Shown: piece after piece, positions 61,569 through 64,000 of the stretch
Layout of the letters: each line of letters starts with the position of its first letter
How positions within the stretch are numbered: the first letter of the stretch is position 1
Source: Sphingomonas sp.
GTDB lineage: Bacteria > Pseudomonadota > Alphaproteobacteria > Sphingomonadales > Sphingomonadaceae
Direction of reading: 5' to 3'
Length of the DNA stretch: 64,000 bases
NCBI RefSeq assembly: GCF_017745215.1
Contig: NZ_JAGHZV010000008.1
Coordinates: forward strand, 62,001 to 126,000
Notes under the pieces: model-generated
The model's database searches: none
What the model was told of the DNA's origin: nothing
What the model saw: the letters and a program-made list of their open reading frames with translations, nothing else
Translations under genes and position numbers: made by a program

Positions 61569-63296
61569 ATGACCAGCCTGCTGCTCGACCGCCGCGACGT
61601 CGATTTCCTGCTCCATGACTGGCTCAAGGCCGAAGCGCTGGTCGATCGCGAGACGGTCGACGCGCTGCTCGACCTCTCGGAGAAGCTCGCCGCCGAGCAG
61701 TTCCTGACGCACTATAAGCGGAGCGACGCCGAGGAGCCTCGGCTCGACGAGGGCGGCCAGGTCCGCATCTGCCCGGCGCTCGGCGAGGCGCTCGGCCATT
61801 ATGCCGAGGCCGGGCTGTTCGCGGCGGGCTTCGAGGAGGAACTGGGCGGGCTCGGCCTGCCCTATCTCGCCTGCGCCGCTTCCTTCGCCTTCTTCGCCGC
61901 GGCGAACGTCGCGACCGCGGCCTATCCGATGCTCACCGTCGCCAATGCGCGGCTGATCGCGACCTTCGGCACGCCTGCGCAGGTCGACGCCTTCGCGCGG
62001 CCCGCGATCGAGGGGCGCTGGTTCGGGACGATGTGCCTCTCCGAGCCGCAGGCCGGTTCCAGCCTCGCCGACGTCCGCACCCGCGCCACCCCCGACGGCA
62101 GCGACGCGCTCGGCAACCGCTACCGGCTGGTCGGCAACAAGATGTGGATCTCCGGCGGCGACCAGGACGTCAGCGAGAACATCGTCCACCTCGTGCTCGC
62201 CAAGGTGCCGGGTGCGGACGGAATGCTGCCCGAGGGAACGGCGGGGATCTCGCTGTTCATCGTGCCCAAGATCCTGCCTGACGGGTCGCGGAATGACGTG
62301 AGCGTCGCGGGGCTCAACCACAAGATGGGCTATCGCGGCACCGCCAATTGCCTGCTCAACCTCGGCGAGGCGGACGGCGCGATCGGCTGGATCGTCGGCG
62401 AGGCGGGCGACGGGCTCCGCCAGATGTTCCAGATGATGAACGAGGCGCGGATCGGCGTGGGCATGGGCGCGGCGGCGCTCGGCTATCGCAGCTACCTGCT
62501 CTCGGCGCGCTATGCCCGCGAGCGGCTGCAGGGCCGCGAGCCCGGCCGGCGCACCGGACCGCCGGTCGCGATCGTCGAGCACCCCGACGTGCGGCGGATG
62601 CTGCTCCAGCAGAAGGCCTATGTCGAAGGCGCGCTCGCGCTGTGCCTCTATTGCGCACGGCTGGTCGACACCGCCGAGATCAGCGCCGACGATGCCGCGC
62701 TGCTCGGGCTGCTCACCCCCGTCGCCAAGACATGGCCCTCGGAACATGGCCTCGCCGCGAACGACATCGCGATCCAGATCCACGGCGGCTATGGCTATAC
62801 CCGCGACTTCGACGTCGAGCAGCTGTGGCGAGACAACCGGCTCAACCCGATCCACGAAGGTACCACCGGCATCCAGGCGATGGACCTGGTCGGGCGCAAG
62901 ATCGTGGCGGACGGATCGGGACTGACGGTGCTGGGGCTGCGGATGCTCAAGACCGCCGAGGCGGCGCGCGGCGTGCCGGGGCTCGAGGCGCATGCGGCGG
63001 CGCTGTCCGCGGCATGGCGCGGGGTGACCGACACGATCGACGCGCTGCGGGCGGCGGACCGGGGGCATGTGCTCGACAATGCGACGCCCTTCCTCCACGC
63101 GTTCGGCCACGTCGTGCTGGCGTGGCTGTGGCTCGACCAGGCGCTTGCGGTGACGGGCGACGGCGACTTCGCCGAGGGCAAGCGCCGCGCGTGCCGCTTC
63201 TTCTTCGAATGCGAGCTGCCTCGGGTGGCGCCGCTGCTGGCGTTCGTGGCGTCGGGGAGCGATGTCGCGGCCGGGGCGCCGGCGGGGATTTTCTGA
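61569..63296 (+). CDS. Acyl-CoA dehydrogenase
   Basis: The 575-residue protein shows the acyl-CoA dehydrogenase fold: MCLSEPQAGSSLADVRTRAT as FAD/substrate motif, NKMWISGGDQDVSENIVHLV, NHKMGYRGTANCLLNLGEAD, and IQIHGGYGYTRDFDVEQLWR with HEGTTGIQAMDLVGRKI. The extended C-terminus places it with the longer FadE-like/AidB-like group. It introduces a 2,3-double bond, passing electrons to ETF. The start at 61569 is set by spacing to the SDR stop. Confidence 0.9.
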   Translation: MTSLLLDRRDVDFLLHDWLKAEALVDRETVDALLDLSEKLAAEQFLTHYKRSDAEEPRLDEGGQVRICPALGEALGHYAEAGLFAAGFEEELGGLGLPYLACAASFAFFAAANVATAAYPMLTVANARLIATFGTPAQVDAFARPAIEGRWFGTMCLSEPQAGSSLADVRTRATPDGSDALGNRYRLVGNKMWISGGDQDVSENIVHLVLAKVPGADGMLPEGTAGISLFIVPKILPDGSRNDVSVAGLNHKMGYRGTANCLLNLGEADGAIGWIVGEAGDGLRQMFQMMNEARIGVGMGAAALGYRSYLLSARYARERLQGREPGRRTGPPVAIVEHPDVRRMLLQQKAYVEGALALCLYCARLVDTAEISADDAALLGLLTPVAKTWPSEHGLAANDIAIQIHGGYGYTRDFDVEQLWRDNRLNPIHEGTTGIQAMDLVGRKIVADGSGLTVLGLRMLKTAEAARGVPGLEAHAAALSAAWRGVTDTIDALRAADRGHVLDNATPFLHAFGHVVLAWLWLDQALAVTGDGDFAEGKRRACRFFFECELPRVAPLLAFVASGSDVAAGAPAGIF

Positions 63297-63302
63297 CTGG
63301 AG

Positions 63303-63332
63303 CCTCATCCCGGCGAAAACCGGCATGACGGT
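63303..63332. repeat. Short family A-like inverted repeat
   Basis: CTCATCCCGGCGAAAACCGG followed by CATGACGG, a small remnant lying between the acyl-CoA dehydrogenase stop and the convergent hydroxylase gene; may help terminate transcription. Confidence 0.5.
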
Positions 63333-63409
63333 TCAAGAGCGAAGGCGGAAGCAGGTCCAGGCCGGCGCTCGATAAGGGTCGCGAGATCGTCGCCGACCAG
63401 GCCTGCGCT

Positions 63410-64000
63410 TCAGCGCCCGCGCCGGCGGGGATGGCCGGTGGCGACGCCGTTCGAGAGCCGCGCGACCCAGGGATACCGCGCCGCCATCGCTTCGGTATAG
63501 CCGAGGTTGAAGACCGTCGGGCTCTTCGCGGGCCGCTCGGCGCGGGTGTAGAGCGTGCCGAACAGCCGGTCCCAGGCGAAGTTGGTGATGCCGAAATTGC
63601 CGTCCTCGTCGTGGAAATGATGCTCCATGTGGCGCGCCTTCATCACCGCGAGCCACCTCGCCCGCGGCTTGTAGGCCAGATGCTGGACGCAGTGCGCGAA
63701 CTCGTAGAAGCAGGTGCAGAGCAAGCCGGTGGCGAAGCCCGCCGCGGCGCCGCCCACCCCGCCGATCGCATAGCCGGGGAGCGCGGTCACCAGCAGCAGC
63801 GTCGGCAGCGTGGTGTGGAGCGCGCCGAACAGCACTTCGAGGTGGTTGGGATCCCGGTGGTGGTCGTAGTGGATCCGCTTCCACACACCGGCGAGCGCCG
63901 GGACCTTGAACATCCAATGGCAGTGCAGCAGCCAGCGGTGGAGCCCATACCAGATCAGCGGATAGGCCAGGAGCACCAGCACGATGCTCGCCACCGTCGG
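63410..64000 (-). CDS. Fatty-acid hydroxylase / sterol desaturase family protein, 5' truncated by window edge
   Basis: The visible 196 or so residues carry the membrane di-iron His motifs HRWLLH, RIHYDHH, FAHCVQH and HMEHHFHD between hydrophobic segments (IVLVLLAYPLIWYG, TLPTLLLVTALPGYAIGG). Enzymes of this family hydroxylate or desaturate fatty acids, carotenoids or sterols in the inner membrane. A GTG at 63994 could be an internal start, but the frame is open to the edge, so the N-terminus likely lies outside. It is convergent with the acyl-CoA dehydrogenase gene. Confidence 0.85.
   Translation of the reverse strand, partial: PTVASIVLVLLAYPLIWYGLHRWLLHCHWMFKVPALAGVWKRIHYDHHRDPNHLEVLFGALHTTLPTLLLVTALPGYAIGGVGGAAAGFATGLLCTCFYEFAHCVQHLAYKPRARWLAVMKARHMEHHFHDEDGNFGITNFAWDRLFGTLYTRAERPAKSPTVFNLGYTEAMAARYPWVARLSNGVATGHPRRRGR

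Noticed and set aside
1..64000. tRNA, rRNA, integrase, transposase or attachment sites
   Set aside because: None could be recognised by sequence inspection; no evidence for a prophage or integrative element.

Overview
The window is GC-rich chromosomal DNA of about 64 kb. Its features suggest an aerobic alphaproteobacterium of the Sphingomonas group: four clusters of polysaccharide or lipid use built around TonB-dependent receptors, LacI regulators, an oxygen-sensing FixL/FixJ pair, and dispersed intergenic palindromes whose arms resemble GTCATCCCGGCGAAAGCCGG. This placement is an inference from gene content, because no rRNA or tRNA gene is present.

Region 1 (1-12.8 kb) is a multihaem cytochrome locus. 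A 5'-truncated hexahaem protein and a metallophosphoesterase lie on the + strand. Facing them is a tightly overlapping four-gene minus-strand operon (12383 to 3228): a c554-like multihaem cytochrome, a lipoprotein with two GlcG/HbpS-like domains, a beta-barrel outer-membrane protein, and a decahaem cytochrome with a C-terminal LVIVD propeller. At least 15 haem sites plus an outer-membrane barrel make a porin-cytochrome electron conduit or a new periplasmic/surface redox system a reasonable hypothesis. A decayed FecR-domain gene lies just upstream.

Region 2 (12.9-30.7 kb) is a pectin/plant-cell-wall locus: a hydratase, a LacI regulator, kduI, kduD, a carboxylesterase, a pectate lyase, a large TonB receptor, an esterase, a DUF2141-like protein and a GH3 enzyme. 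A repeated motif, TGACACCGGTWA, occurs before five of these units and looks like the operator of the local LacI protein. The fixLJ genes and a lone receiver protein are embedded here.

Region 3 (30.7-46.1 kb) looks like an alpha-glucan locus. It holds a SusB-like GH97 enzyme, a cupin-like protein, a degenerate and a canonical flavin halogenase-like protein, a TonB receptor, a sugar MFS permease and a second LacI regulator. After it come a secreted protein of unknown function, a GH130-like enzyme and an SDR.

Region 4 (46.1-55.7 kb) has a TetR-controlled HlyD/ABC exporter behind a 28-bp perfect palindrome, a YbaK-type deacylase, three envelope or secreted proteins of unknown function, and a single polypeptide that joins a winged-helix domain, a Ser/Thr kinase, a membrane helix and TPR-like repeats.

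Region 5 (55.9-64 kb) has a TonB receptor with a TetR-type operator over its promoter, a TetR regulator, an acyl-CoA synthetase, an SDR, an acyl-CoA dehydrogenase and an edge-truncated fatty-acid hydroxylase. This suggests uptake and CoA-dependent breakdown of a lipid-like or terpenoid-like substrate.
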